From Pelagibius sp048268885 (GTDB taxonomy: Bacteria; Pseudomonadota; Alphaproteobacteria; Kiloniellales; Kiloniellaceae), in assembly GCA_048268885.1 (NCBI GenBank), contig JBLWUP010000015.1, positions 1-64,000 on the forward strand: a stretch of 64,000 bases of DNA, in the 5' to 3' direction. The notes under the pieces were generated by a model. The model was given only the letters and a program-made list of their open reading frames with translations. It was not told where the DNA came from and did not search any database. Position numbers and translations under genes: made by a program. Below, piece by piece: positions 46,108-56,867 of this stretch; position 1 is the stretch's first letter, and each line of letters starts with the position of its first letter.

Positions 46108-48451
46108 GTCCCGCAGCTCTTTCCACAGTCGGCGCCTCGGCTCCGTTTTCGAGTTGCCCGGTGCCGCTATCCGTCACGTCTTCACGCAAGGGGAAAACCA
46201 GACTGACGATCGCGCCGTCTTCCTCTCCGTCGCGGAGAAGCAAGTTGCCACCGTGATCCTCCATGATCTTCTTCACAATTGCGAGCCCAAGTCCAGTACC
46301 CCGCTCACGTGTGGTGACATAGGGCTCGGTCAGGCGGTTGCGGTCGGTCTTGGGCAGCCCTCTGCCGTTGTCGGCGATCTGGATAATGCAATGTCCGTCA
46401 TCGGTCTTGAGCGTCACGACGACGGCGCCCTGCGGCGCCTTGTCCCCCTCCAGGCCGTGACGCCCCTCGATCGATTCGATGGCGTTCTTGATCAGGTTGG
46501 TGATCGCCTGGCCGACCTGACGGCCGTCGCAGGCGAGCACGATGCCGCTTTCCGGCGGCGTGTAGCTGAAGCGCACGTCCTGGCGCGCCGTGCGCTGCAG
46601 GAAAACCGCCTCTTCGACCAGCTTCCCGATGTCTTCCTTGCGCATGTCCGGTGCCGGCATCCGCGCGAAGGCGGAGAATTCGTCGACCATGCGGCCGATG
46701 TCGCCGACATGGCGCACGATGGTGTCGGTACAGATCTGGAACGTTTCGGGGTCACTGGTGATCTGCCCGACGTATTTGCGCTTCAGCCGTTCCGCCGCCA
46801 GCTGAATCGGTGTCAGGGGGTTTTTGATTTCGTGGGCGATGCGGCGCGCGATGTCGGACCAGGCCGCCTTCCGCTGGGCCGCCAGCAACTGGGTGATCTC
46901 GTCGAAGGTGACGACAAAGCCCATAATCGCGCCATTCTCGAGTTCGGTCGATATACGCAAAAGAAGTACGCGTTCGGAGCCGCTGGAATCGGGCAAGGCG
47001 ATTTGCTGCTCGGCCAGTTTCTTGGGGCGCTTGCGGGCACGCTCCAGAAGGTCGCCGGCTTCCGGCATGACTTCGTTGAGCGTGCGGCCGCGCATGGCGC
47101 TGGATTTCTTGCCGAGGAAATCGCAGGCCAGGCGGTTGGCCAGATTGATGCGCCCGGCTTCATCGAGGCCGATGACCCCGGCGGAGACACCGCCCAGCAC
47201 CGCCTCGATGAAGCGGTTGCGGTAGTCGAGCTCTTCGTTGGCCTCCAGCAGCGCTTCCTGCTGGCGCTCCAACTGCCCGGTCATCTTGTTGAAGGCGCGC
47301 GACAGGTTGCCGATCTCGTCGCGCCGCGGCGGACCCTGCACCCTTGCCCTCAGATCCCCCTTGCCGACGCGTTCGGCGGTGGCGATCAGGCTGCCGATGG
47401 GGCCGGTCAGCTGGTTGGCGAAGGCCAGGCCGATCCACACCGCCACCAGCAGCAGCAACAGGGCCACGACCAGGAAGATCAGCGCGAAGGTGATCTGCAG
47501 GCTGAAGCGGTTGCCCTCCAGGTCTTCGTAACGCTGCACCGCCCAACGGGTGCTCTCCATGTGGCCGAGCACGCGGGCATCGACCAGGCGCCCGACATAG
47601 AGAAAGGCGTCTGCGGCCAGGTCGAGGCGCACCAGGGCGCGCACCCGGTCCTCTTCCTCCGAGGTCATGATGGCCATGCCCTCGACTTTCGCGCGTTCGA
47701 AGGCCCACTCCGGAATTTCCGGGTTGAAGGCCAGCAAGAAGCTGGAGGAACGCGCCAGCATTCGCCCGGAGCTGTCGTAGACCGCCGCTTCCGTCAGGTA
47801 GCGCTGGTTCGCCTGGCGGGTCATCACGTTGTTGAACAGCGCGGGGTTGTAGACCAGCGAGGGGCCGCCCCGGTTCAGCACCTGGGCGATGGCCAGGGCG
47901 TCGGCGGCGATCGCCTGCTGATGCTCGTCCAGATAGGCGGCGGCGACGGCGCGGGAGTTCTTGATGGCGACCGACACCCGCTCGCTGAACCAGAACTCCA
48001 GTCCCAGGTCGAACATGATCACCGAGAAGGCGGCCACCAGAATGGTCGGCGCCACCGCGACAACGGAGAAAAGCGCCACCAGCCGGCCGTGCAGGCGCGA
48101 GCCCGCCCTGCCCTTCTTACGCTCGATCCAGAGGATCGCCAGGCGCCGCGTGATCAGCGCGGTCAGGCCGAGAATGATGACCAGGTCGGCCAGGAGCAGC
48201 AGCAGGATGTGCCCGGTATCGGCGCTGGCCGAGAGGTTGCCGGTCATGGCGACGAAGGTCGCGATGCCGCTCGACAGGCCGCCGACCAGCAGGATCAGCG
48301 CCACCGTGCGCTCGAACTTGATGCGTCTCAGCCATTCCAGCAGACGGCTGAACCGAGGGCGCGCCGTCTCGGCTTCCGCCGGCTCCGCCCCCGGTTGGGT
48401 TTCACCGCCTCCGGGGGCCGTGATCTCACCGGTCTGTTGTAAATTTGCCAC
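46100..48451 (-). CDS. ntrY: Sensor histidine kinase NtrY
   Basis: A 783-aa membrane kinase. Transmembrane helices are near 48-70, 80-102, 123-148 and 318-345, with a periplasmic domain between 150 and 318. HAMP follows (about 345-398), then PAS (412-520), and the phosphorylated histidine H540 in RRIAHEIKNPLTPIQ. The ATPase domain has N, G1 (IADNGRGLPK) and G2 (RGTGLGLAIVKKI) boxes. It is 3 nt from the ntrC stop. Confidence 0.95.
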   Translation of the reverse strand: MANLQQTGEITAPGGGETQPGAEPAEAETARPRFSRLLEWLRRIKFERTVALILLVGGLSSGIATFVAMTGNLSASADTGHILLLLLADLVIILGLTALITRRLAILWIERKKGRAGSRLHGRLVALFSVVAVAPTILVAAFSVIMFDLGLEFWFSERVSVAIKNSRAVAAAYLDEHQQAIAADALAIAQVLNRGGPSLVYNPALFNNVMTRQANQRYLTEAAVYDSSGRMLARSSSFLLAFNPEIPEWAFERAKVEGMAIMTSEEEDRVRALVRLDLAADAFLYVGRLVDARVLGHMESTRWAVQRYEDLEGNRFSLQITFALIFLVVALLLLLVAVWIGLAFANQLTGPIGSLIATAERVGKGDLRARVQGPPRRDEIGNLSRAFNKMTGQLERQQEALLEANEELDYRNRFIEAVLGGVSAGVIGLDEAGRINLANRLACDFLGKKSSAMRGRTLNEVMPEAGDLLERARKRPKKLAEQQIALPDSSGSERVLLLRISTELENGAIMGFVVTFDEITQLLAAQRKAAWSDIARRIAHEIKNPLTPIQLAAERLKRKYVGQITSDPETFQICTDTIVRHVGDIGRMVDEFSAFARMPAPDMRKEDIGKLVEEAVFLQRTARQDVRFSYTPPESGIVLACDGRQVGQAITNLIKNAIESIEGRHGLEGDKAPQGAVVVTLKTDDGHCIIQIADNGRGLPKTDRNRLTEPYVTTRERGTGLGLAIVKKIMEDHGGNLLLRDGEEDGAIVSLVFPLREDVTDSGTGQLENGAEAPTVERAAGHG

Positions 48452-48454
48452 AGG

Positions 48455-49899
<1,445 letters not shown>

Positions 49900-49903
<4 letters not shown>

Positions 49904-51054
49904 GCCTCATCCTCATTGCCGCTGGCGTCATTCCCGCCACCCGACTCGCGGGGCACCATGGGCAGCATCAGCCGGAACAGGGTGCGCCGCGGCTGGCTGT
50001 CGAATTCAATGACGCCGCCGTGGTCGTCGATGATCTTCGCGACCAGCGCCAGGCCCAGCCCGCTGCCCCCCGCCTTGGTGCTGACGAAGGGGTCGAAGAG
50101 ATGCGGCTGAATGTCTTCCGGAATGCCCGGCCCGTTGTCCTGGATGATGACCTGAAGCGGCAGGTCGACGCGGCTGCCGCTGCCCGGAATGGCCAGCCGC
50201 ACGCCCTGTTGGTAACGGGTCGAGAGGGTGATTTCCCCGCCCTCCTTCGGCACCGCCTCGGCGGCGTTCTTCACCAGGTTGAGGATCGCCTGGATCAACA
50301 GGTCGCGGTTGCCGTAGACCGGCGGCAGCGAAGGGTCGTAGCTCTCGATGAAATGGATGTGGCGGGCGAAACCGTTCTCCGCCAGCCGGCGCACGCGCTC
50401 CAGCACCACGTGGATGTTGACCGGCTCTCGCGCCAGCGGCTGCTTGTCGGAGAACATCTCCATGCGGTCGACCAGGGCCACGATGCGGTCGGCTTCCTCG
50501 CAGATCAAGCGGGTCAGCTGCTCGTCGTCGGGGCTGGCGTTCTGTTCCAGAAGCTGGGCGGCGCCGCGGATGCCGGACAGCGGGTTCTTCACCTCGTGGG
50601 CCAGCATGGCCGCCATGGCGGTCACCGACCGGGCGGCGTTGCGGTGCACCAGCTGGTGGTCGATCTTGCGCGCCATGGAGCGCTCGTGGATGGAGACCAC
50701 CACACTGCCGGGCCGGTCGTTCAAGGCCGAGGCGTCGATCGAGACGAAGTGTGAGCCGATCTTGGGCCCGGACAGTGTCACGCCGTACTCCGAGACCGAA
50801 TAACCGCCCTCGCGGACCTGGTGGATCAGCCCGAAAGCGGGGCTGTCCTCCGGCAGGATGTCACCGAGCGGACGGCCTACCAGATTGGTGATCGAGGAGG
50901 CGAAGAACTGTTCGGCGGCCTGGTTCACGAAGGACAGGCGGTCACCGTCATCCACGACGAAGAGCGGCACCGACAAGGCGGCGAGGATGGACGCCGGCTC
51001 CGGCGGTCCGCCGCGGGTCGGTTTGCGCGCGAAGATGTCGGATACCTTGGCCAT
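49900..51054 (-). CDS. ntrB: Nitrogen regulation sensor kinase NtrB
   Basis: A 384-aa soluble kinase that phosphorylates NtrC and is controlled by PII. A PAS domain (about 20-125: ALSVPLFVVDDGDRLSFVNQ) precedes H153 in MLAHEVKNPLSGIRGAAQLL. The ATPase domain has IIQDNGPGIPEDI and GSGLGLALVAKII. The start shares one base with the dusB stop (TGATG). Confidence 0.95.
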
Positions 51055-52082
51055 CAGGCGGCGACCTTATCGGTGACGGGCATATCGGTGGCGGGCTTAT
51101 CAGTGTCGGGGGCGACGAGCGCGCGGATCATCTGCTTGACCTGCTCGGGATCGTCTTCGCGGTTCATGCGCGCGCGGAACTCCGCCGCGCCGTCCCAACC
51201 CTTGGCGTACCAGCCGAGGTGTTTGCGCGCGATGCGCACGCCGTGGCGGCGGCCATAGTGCGCCAGCAGCGCCTCGTAATGTTCGATCATGACGGCGAGG
51301 CGGCGCTCCGGCGCCGGGTCGGGCGTGCGGGTGCCGTCCTTCAGGTAGTCCATGACCTGGCGCAGGAACCAGGGACGGCCATAGGCCCCCCGGCCGATCA
51401 TCACGCCGTCGGCGCCCGAGCGCCGCAGCGCCTCGGCCGCGTCCTCGACCGTGACGATATCGCCGTTGACCACGACCGGCAGGCTGACCGCCTGCTTCAC
51501 CTGGCGCACGAAGTGCCAGTCCGCTTCCCCGGCGTACTTCTGGCAGCGGGTGCGGCCGTGCACGGTCAGCATCTGCACGCCGCAATCCTCGGCGACGCGG
51601 GCGATTTCCGGCGCGTTGCGGTTTTCCAGATTCCAGCCGGTGCGCATCTTCATGGTCACCGGCAGGTCGACCGCCTTCACCACCGCCGACATGATGGCGC
51701 CGGCAAGGTCAGGCTCCTGCATGATCGCCGAGCCGCAGGCCTTGTTGGTGACCTTCTTGGCCGGGCAGCCGAAGTTGATGTCGATGACGGCCGCGCCGCG
51801 GTCGGCGTTCAGTTTCGCCGCTTCGGCCATGACCTGGGGATCGCTGCCCGCCAGCTGGACCGAAAGAGGGTATTCCGCCGCGCAGTCGCCGGACATCTTG
51901 CGGGATTCCTTCACGGACTCCTGCATCTGGCGGATCATGGCATTGCTGGCGATCATCTCGGAGACCACCAGCCCGGCGCCGAATTGGCGCACCAGCCGGC
52001 GGAACGGCTGGTCGGTGACGCCCGACATGGGCGCCAGGATGACCGGCGCTTCAAGGTTCAGCTTGCCGATGGCAATGCCCAT
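51054..52082 (-). CDS. dusB: tRNA-dihydrouridine synthase B
   Basis: A 342-aa flavoenzyme reducing uridines in tRNA. The TIM barrel has ILAPMSGVTDQPFRRLV, the catalytic Cys106 in FGCPAKKV, HGRTRCQKY and MIGRGAYGRPWF. The C-terminus carries a short repetitive tail (TDKPATDMPVTDKVAA) beyond the usual end. dusB–ntrB order is standard in alphaproteobacteria. ATG 52082. Confidence 0.95.
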   Translation of the reverse strand: MGIAIGKLNLEAPVILAPMSGVTDQPFRRLVRQFGAGLVVSEMIASNAMIRQMQESVKESRKMSGDCAAEYPLSVQLAGSDPQVMAEAAKLNADRGAAVIDINFGCPAKKVTNKACGSAIMQEPDLAGAIMSAVVKAVDLPVTMKMRTGWNLENRNAPEIARVAEDCGVQMLTVHGRTRCQKYAGEADWHFVRQVKQAVSLPVVVNGDIVTVEDAAEALRRSGADGVMIGRGAYGRPWFLRQVMDYLKDGTRTPDPAPERRLAVMIEHYEALLAHYGRRHGVRIARKHLGWYAKGWDGAAEFRARMNREDDPEQVKQMIRALVAPDTDKPATDMPVTDKVAA

Positions 52083-52099
52083 CGAAACCCTCAGTTCAC

Positions 52100-52146
52100 G
52101 TTGCGGGGCCCAGTTGCGGGGTCAAGTTGCGGGGTCAAGTTGCAGG
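52100..52146. repeat. 13-bp tandem repeat upstream of dusB
   Basis: GTTGCGGGGCCCA (52100-52112), GTTGCGGGGTCAA (52113-52125), GTTGCGGGGTCAA (52126-52138) and a partial fourth copy GTTGCAGG (52139-52146). On the dusB strand the exact units read TTGACCCCGCAAC, so each carries a TTGACC hexamer like a -35 box. The repeat begins 18 nt ahead of the dusB start codon. The rest of the gap to 52404 shows no gene. Confidence 0.85.
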
Positions 52147-52404
52147 ACTCTCAAACAGCCTCTTTCGTGGGCAGCAAGGCCGCACACGGCGGAGGATTCT
52201 CGGATTGTTGGTGCCCAACCCCATCAGGCGGCCAGATTGATGCACAAAAAATAGGCGTTGTCACGAAAGATCGCCACGTCGTCTGTCAAAGCGCGAACTG
52301 GTTGCTCGAAAAACGGGCAACTTATCGATCCATGGGTATGACAGGTTGAGTTAGGGCCGGGGCTGGCCCGCAAAGGCAGCAAGTGGGGGCAGGCCAGAAG
52401 GGAG

Positions 52405-53205
52405 TTAGGCCAGCAGGATATCGGTGACGAATTTCACGCCCAGATAGCCCAGCGTGAGCAGCAGGTAGGCGACAAGGACGACCCGCGCCGCGCGGCGGCC
52501 CCGCAGTCCGCTGCGGTAGTGCAGCAGCAGCAGCGCGCCGATCACCAGGAACGCCAGGACCGAAAGCAGGGTCTTGTGATTGAAGGTGAAGATCTCACCG
52601 GAAGTCACGTAGAGCTCCGAGATCCCCGTGGCGATGCCCAGGCCGAGGATGACCTCCCCCGCCGCCAGCAGACGCACCTCCAGGCGCTCGGCATCGGCGA
52701 CGGAAGGCAACATGCGGGTGAAGGCGTTGGGGGTGCGCCGCTTCAAGGCGCGTTCCTGGACGAAGACGGCCGAACTGGCCACCGCGGCCAGGGTGCAAAG
52801 CGCATAGGTCGCGACGGAAATGGCGATGTGCGCGAGGAGCCAGCCGTCCGGCGTGCCGATCAGCGGCTCCGGCCCCGTCAGCAGCCCGAAGGCGGTGGCC
52901 AACGCACCGAGAATCAGCAGGTAGGGCAGCAGCAGAGGCGCCAGGCGCGCCGCTTCGCGGCTCAGCATCACCAGGAGACCGAACATGCCGAGCGCCACCG
53001 CCACGGCGAGCCACAGCGCCGTCGGCAGCCCTGTCTGCCACTGCGCGCCGATGGACACGATGCTGAGCGCTGAGGTGCCCGCCAGTGCCGCCCCAAGCAG
53101 CAGCCAGAAGACGGCATCCGCGCGCGCCGCGTGCCGCACGAAGGGCAGCAGGGCGGCGGGCAGCAGCGAAGCCAGGGCGGAGAGCGACAAAACCATGCTA
53201 TTCAT
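52405..53205 (-). CDS. CcsA/YpjD-like cytochrome c assembly-family membrane protein
   Basis: A 266-aa inner-membrane protein with about eight helices. The family features are LLAHIAISVATYALCTLAAV and the C-terminal FNHKTLLSVLAFLVIGALLL followed by HYRSGLRGRRAAR. Histidines in these loops correspond to haem-coordinating positions of CcsA-type proteins. YpjD members are often found near ffh or dus genes and have an uncertain role. ATG 53205. Confidence 0.85.
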   Translation of the reverse strand: MNSMVLSLSALASLLPAALLPFVRHAARADAVFWLLLGAALAGTSALSIVSIGAQWQTGLPTALWLAVAVALGMFGLLVMLSREAARLAPLLLPYLLILGALATAFGLLTGPEPLIGTPDGWLLAHIAISVATYALCTLAAVASSAVFVQERALKRRTPNAFTRMLPSVADAERLEVRLLAAGEVILGLGIATGISELYVTSGEIFTFNHKTLLSVLAFLVIGALLLLHYRSGLRGRRAARVVLVAYLLLTLGYLGVKFVTDILLA

Positions 53206-53294
53206 GACGCCCTATATATCACCTCTTGGCCGCGCTACCAGGGGCCTCTAGTCTCGCGGCGAACAACTAGACCGGAACTGCGGAGTCCCGCGAC

Positions 53295-54467
53295 TTGACG
53301 AAGACCGTTGCGCTGATCGTCGCCGCCGGCCGCGGCCAGCGCTTTGGCGGCGGCCTGCCCAAGCAGTACGTGAGCCTGGCCGGGGCGCCGCTGCTGCGCC
53401 ATACCCTGCTGGCCTTCACGGCGGATCCCGAGGTGAGCCGGGTGCGCGCGGTGATCCACCCCGACGACCGTGATCTCTACGATGCCGCCGCGCAAGGGCT
53501 CGAGCTGGACGCGCCGGTCGCCGGCGGCGCCAACCGCCAGGAATCGGTGCTGCGCGGCCTGGAGAGCCTCGCCGAGGCGCCCCCCGAGCGGGTGCTGATC
53601 CACGACGGGGCACGCCCTTTCGTCTCCGGCGCAGTGATCGGCCGGGTGCTGGCGGCGCTGGACAAATCGGCCGGGGCCATTGCCGCCCTGCCGGTCGTCG
53701 ATACCCTGAAACGCGGCAGCGGCGGAGTCATTGAGGGCACCCAGGACCGCGCGGGCCTGTGGGGCGCGCAGACGCCGCAGGGATTCCGCTACGGCGAGAT
53801 CCTGGCGGCCCACCGCCAGGCGGCGGGCGAGGAACTGACCGACGACGCGGCCGTGGCCGAACGCGCCGGGCTTGCGGTGGCGCTGGTGGAAGGCAGCCGG
53901 GAGAATATCAAGGTGACATCCCAGGACGATCTGAAGACGGCGGAGCGCTGGCTGCGCGGCGGCGCGGACCAGGCGGGCGCGGAAACGCGGGTCGGCCAGG
54001 GCTTCGACGTGCACGCCTTCGGCCCCGGCGACCATGTGACTCTCTGCGGCCTGCGGATCGACCACGACGCCGGGCTGGTCGGCCACTCCGACGCCGACGT
54101 CGGTCTGCACGCTCTTACCGACGCCCTCCTCGGCGCGCTCGGCGCCGGCGACATCGGCAGCCATTTCCCGCCCAGCGATCCGCAGTGGCAAGGCGCGGAC
54201 TCCGGCAAGTTCATCCGCCACGCGCGCGACCTCGTCACGGCGCGCGGCGGCCGCATCCTGCATCTCGACGTGACCCTGGTCTGCGAGCGGCCCAAGGTCG
54301 GACCGCACCGCGCGGCCATGGTGGCCCGGGTCGCCGACCTGCTGGACCTGCCGGCGGAGCGCGTCAGCGTGAAGGCGACCACCACCGAAAAGCTCGGCTT
54401 TACCGGACGCGGCGAAGGCATCGCCGCCCAGGCCGTCGCAACCATTAGCCTGCCTGCCGCGTTGTAG
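53295..54467 (+). CDS. ispDF: Bifunctional IspD/IspF enzyme of the MEP isoprenoid pathway
   Basis: A 390-aa fusion. Residues 1-225 are IspD (cytidylyltransferase): IVAAGRGQRFGGGLPKQYV, then HDGARPFVS and VEGSRENIKVT. Residues 230-390 are IspF (MECDP synthase): RVGQGFDVHAFGPGD, GHSDADVGLHALTDALLGAL, IGSHFPPSD and KATTTEKLGFTGRGEGIA. The start is TTG 53295 with GGAG 9 nt upstream, the only sensible start before the first IspD strand. IspDF fusions are common in alphaproteobacteria. Confidence 0.96.
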   Translation: MTKTVALIVAAGRGQRFGGGLPKQYVSLAGAPLLRHTLLAFTADPEVSRVRAVIHPDDRDLYDAAAQGLELDAPVAGGANRQESVLRGLESLAEAPPERVLIHDGARPFVSGAVIGRVLAALDKSAGAIAALPVVDTLKRGSGGVIEGTQDRAGLWGAQTPQGFRYGEILAAHRQAAGEELTDDAAVAERAGLAVALVEGSRENIKVTSQDDLKTAERWLRGGADQAGAETRVGQGFDVHAFGPGDHVTLCGLRIDHDAGLVGHSDADVGLHALTDALLGALGAGDIGSHFPPSDPQWQGADSGKFIRHARDLVTARGGRILHLDVTLVCERPKVGPHRAAMVARVADLLDLPAERVSVKATTTEKLGFTGRGEGIAAQAVATISLPAAL

Positions 54468-54471
54468 CGCC

Positions 54472-54963
54472 ATGTCCGCTCCCTCCCCCTGGCTGCCATC
54501 TTCCTTGCTGGCCACCTGGTTCGGCTCCGGCCTGCTGCCGAGAGCGCCCGGCACCTGGGGGTCGCTGGCCGCCCTGCCCTTCGGCTGGCTGCTGTTCACC
54601 CTGACGGGCCCCCTGGGGCTGCTGGCGGCGACGGCGGCGGTCTTCGTCGTTGGACTCTGGGCGGCGCACAGCTACGAGAAGGTCGCCGCCATCAAGGATC
54701 CGGGGGCCATCGTCATCGACGAGGTCGCGGGGCAATGGCTGACCATCGTCGCGGCGGGGCTCGGCTCCGAGGGACTGACGCTGCCCGGCCTTCTGTTGGC
54801 CTTCCTGTTTTTCCGCATCTTCGACGTGGCCAAGCCCTGGCCGGTCGGCTGGGCCGACCGTCACCTGAAGGGCGCCTTCGGTATCATGGCCGACGACATC
54901 ATCGCGGGGATCTATGCGGCGGCGGCGGTGTACGGGCTCCTGCTGCTCTGGGAGAGAATGTAG
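54472..54963 (+). CDS. pgpA: Phosphatidylglycerophosphatase A
   Basis: A 163-aa membrane phosphatase making phosphatidylglycerol. It has LATWFGSGLLPRAPGTWGSL at the N-terminus, the IVIDEVAGQWLT motif, FRIFDVAKPWPVGWAD and a C-terminal MADDIIAGIYAA segment. It starts 4 nt after ispDF and its stop overlaps the cinA start (TAGTG). Confidence 0.95.
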   Translation: MSAPSPWLPSSLLATWFGSGLLPRAPGTWGSLAALPFGWLLFTLTGPLGLLAATAAVFVVGLWAAHSYEKVAAIKDPGAIVIDEVAGQWLTIVAAGLGSEGLTLPGLLLAFLFFRIFDVAKPWPVGWADRHLKGAFGIMADDIIAGIYAAAAVYGLLLLWERM

Positions 54964-55457
54964 TGTTCGACGATCTGCTGCTGCAGCAGGCGGAAAATAT
55001 CCTCGCGCTCTATCGCGAGGCCGGCAAACGGCTGGCGACCGCGGAGTCCTGCACCGGCGGACTGATCGCCGGCTGCCTGACCGAAATCGCCGGCTCGTCG
55101 GATGTGGTCGACCGCGGCTTCGTCACCTATTCCAACGACGCCAAGACGGAAATGCTCGGCGTCTCGCCGGCTTTGCTGGAACATCCCGGCCCGGGCGCGG
55201 TCAGCGCCGAGGTGGCGGTGGCCATGGCCAAGGGCGCGCTGGAGAAGTCGCAGGCCGACGTGACCGTCTCGGCGACCGGCATCGCCGGGCCCGGCGGCGC
55301 CACCGAAGACAAGCCGGTCGGCCTGGTCTATCTCGGCTGGGCGATGCGCGGCGGTACGGCCCAGGCGTTGCACCACGTCTTCCCCGGCGATCGCGCGGCG
55401 GTCCGCCTGGCGACGGTGCGCGAGGCGCTGCGCGTCTTTCAGGAGGCCTTGAGCTAG
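54963..55457 (+). CDS. pncC: CinA C-terminal domain nicotinamide-nucleotide amidase
   Basis: A 164-aa stand-alone CinA_C enzyme that deamidates NMN to NaMN. It has TAESCTGGLIAGCL (catalytic Ser), FVTYSNDAKTEMLGV, VSATGIAGPGG and the PVGLVYLGW strand. The start is GTG 54963, sharing a base with the pgpA stop. The N-terminal MoaB-like domain of full CinA is absent, as usual in this group. Confidence 0.93.
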   Translation: MFDDLLLQQAENILALYREAGKRLATAESCTGGLIAGCLTEIAGSSDVVDRGFVTYSNDAKTEMLGVSPALLEHPGPGAVSAEVAVAMAKGALEKSQADVTVSATGIAGPGGATEDKPVGLVYLGWAMRGGTAQALHHVFPGDRAAVRLATVREALRVFQEALS

Positions 55458-56183
55458 GTGCTGCCGCCCCGTCTGCCCTCCTTGCCACCTTCGCCGGTGC
55501 GTCTTCGCGATCTGCTGCTGCTGGCCGTTCTGGTGGTGGTCAGCGTTTTCGCTATTCCCCTCGTCATCACCATCGTCGCGCCGCAGGCCAAGCTCACGGG
55601 CCTGGTGCCCGTCATCGGGCTCTTCGTCGGCCAGTCCGTGCTGATGCTGTTCTTCACCTGGCTGGCGGTCCTGCGCCCGCATGGCCTGCGTCTGGCCGAC
55701 ATCGGCCTGCGTTCGACTTATCAGGGCTGGTACCGCATCGCCGTGGCGGTCGGGCTCATCAGCATGCCGCTGGTGTCCCTGGTCAACATCGGGGTCCAAT
55801 CTCTGCTCGGCGAAGCCATCGAGAACCCGCAGATGCAGGCCCTGGCCCCGGAAGGCTTCAGTTGGGCCAGCCTGCTCGTCATGCTGGCGCTCGTCGGTGT
55901 TCTGGTCCCCTTCATCGAGGAGGTCATCTTCCGGGGGCTGCTGCTGGGCTGGCTGCTGAAGCACCTGCGCTTCGTCTATGCCGCGCCGCTCAGCGCGGTG
56001 ATCTTCAGCATGGCGCACGGCCTGCCCCAATTGATGCCGGCCTTGGCGGTGATGGGCCTGATCCTCGCCACCATCGCCTACCGCAGCGGGTCACTCTGGC
56101 CGTCCATCATCGTGCACGGCGTCTTCAACAGCGTGATGACCATCACCCTCTATGCCGGGCTGGCCGGCGGCGAAGGCTTCTGA
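55458..56183 (+). CDS. CPBP-family intramembrane metalloprotease
   Basis: A 241-aa membrane protein starting at GTG 55458 directly after the cinA stop. The CPBP (Abi) motifs are E154-E155-x3-R159 in FIEEVIFRG, H187 in FSMAHGLP and H220-x3-N224 in IIVHGVFNSVM. Six to eight hydrophobic segments are present. Such proteins include CAAX-type proteases and bacteriocin self-immunity factors. Here it is probably a co-transcribed later addition to the ispDF operon. Confidence 0.9.
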   Translation: MLPPRLPSLPPSPVRLRDLLLLAVLVVVSVFAIPLVITIVAPQAKLTGLVPVIGLFVGQSVLMLFFTWLAVLRPHGLRLADIGLRSTYQGWYRIAVAVGLISMPLVSLVNIGVQSLLGEAIENPQMQALAPEGFSWASLLVMLALVGVLVPFIEEVIFRGLLLGWLLKHLRFVYAAPLSAVIFSMAHGLPQLMPALAVMGLILATIAYRSGSLWPSIIVHGVFNSVMTITLYAGLAGGEGF

Positions 56184-56190
56184 ACGGCTT

Positions 56191-56499
56191 TTAGTCCAGC
56201 CCCTCTTCCGCCGGCGCGTCTTCATCCTGGCAAAGGTGCTGCTGCAGGGCGGCCAGCATCGCCTCGTCCCCGCCCTCGCCGCGCTGCAGGCTGGCGATGG
56301 CCGCGTGTCGTGTCCGGACGGCGTGGTCGACGCACCAGCCTTCCATCAGCTTGATCAGAACGCGCGTCGAGCGCGCGGTTGTGCGGGAGGCGTCGCCCTG
56401 CCGTTCCTGTTCCCGGACGACGGCTTCGAGACGCCGTGCGGCCTGTAGCATCGCGCAGATCGGCTCTCCGCCCCGCTCTTCAATTTGACGTCGTTCCAC
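56191..56499 (-). CDS. Small charged helical protein, unknown
   Basis: A 102-aa protein if started at GTG 56499, which has AGAAGGACCAGGAA upstream. It is helical and charged (CAMLQAARRLEAVVREQERQ, then STRVLIKLMEGWCVDHAVRT) and ends acidic (HLCQDEDAPAEEGLD). No family recognised. The frame is open to 56595, but that part looks non-coding. It converges on the CPBP gene. Confidence 0.45.
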   Translation of the reverse strand: MERRQIEERGGEPICAMLQAARRLEAVVREQERQGDASRTTARSTRVLIKLMEGWCVDHAVRTRHAAIASLQRGEGGDEAMLAALQQHLCQDEDAPAEEGLD

Positions 56500-56867
56500 T
56501 TCCTGGTCCTTCTGCTTCGGGCATGGATCCCTCCGCAGCCGGTATGGGGGCCGGCATGGGGCCGGCGTAGAGCCGCGGGAGCCATCGCCGGACAATACGG
56601 GAAAGGACGCGTCGGACTTAAGGCTGTAACGCGTGGTAACGGCCGCACAGCGTGCTTCGTCGCCACCAATTCGCGGGCGGCGCGAACCCCTTGCCGCGCG
56701 CGCGCTCGTTAATCACACAATCGTCGAGCGAATGAAAGTTGCTGGAATCGCGGCTTCGCACTATCGTAGGATTGTTTTCTTTCACGTATTGAACTCCGCC
56801 GGATTTATTGAGCCTCGGGTTGAGGCACCATGGGCGCGCAAGCGCACTGTCGGGATGTACGGCAGGT
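56500..56867. other. Intergenic region upstream of the TPR membrane protein
   Basis: A 368-nt gap between divergent genes. An AT-rich block lies at 56710-56800, with TTCACGTATTGAACT and several T-tracts, the likely promoter area for the plus-strand gene. GGCAGGT (56861-56867) precedes its ATG. No hairpin or known operator is seen. Confidence 0.4.

Noticed and set aside
43564..46206. Long open frame (880 codons) on the plus strand
   Set aside because: It is antisense to trkA and ntrX, both of which are certain genes. The product is rich in His, Arg, Gly and Val repeats typical of the shadow of GC-rich codons.
46046..48442. 798-codon plus-strand frame
   Set aside because: Antisense to ntrY with no domain pattern of its own.
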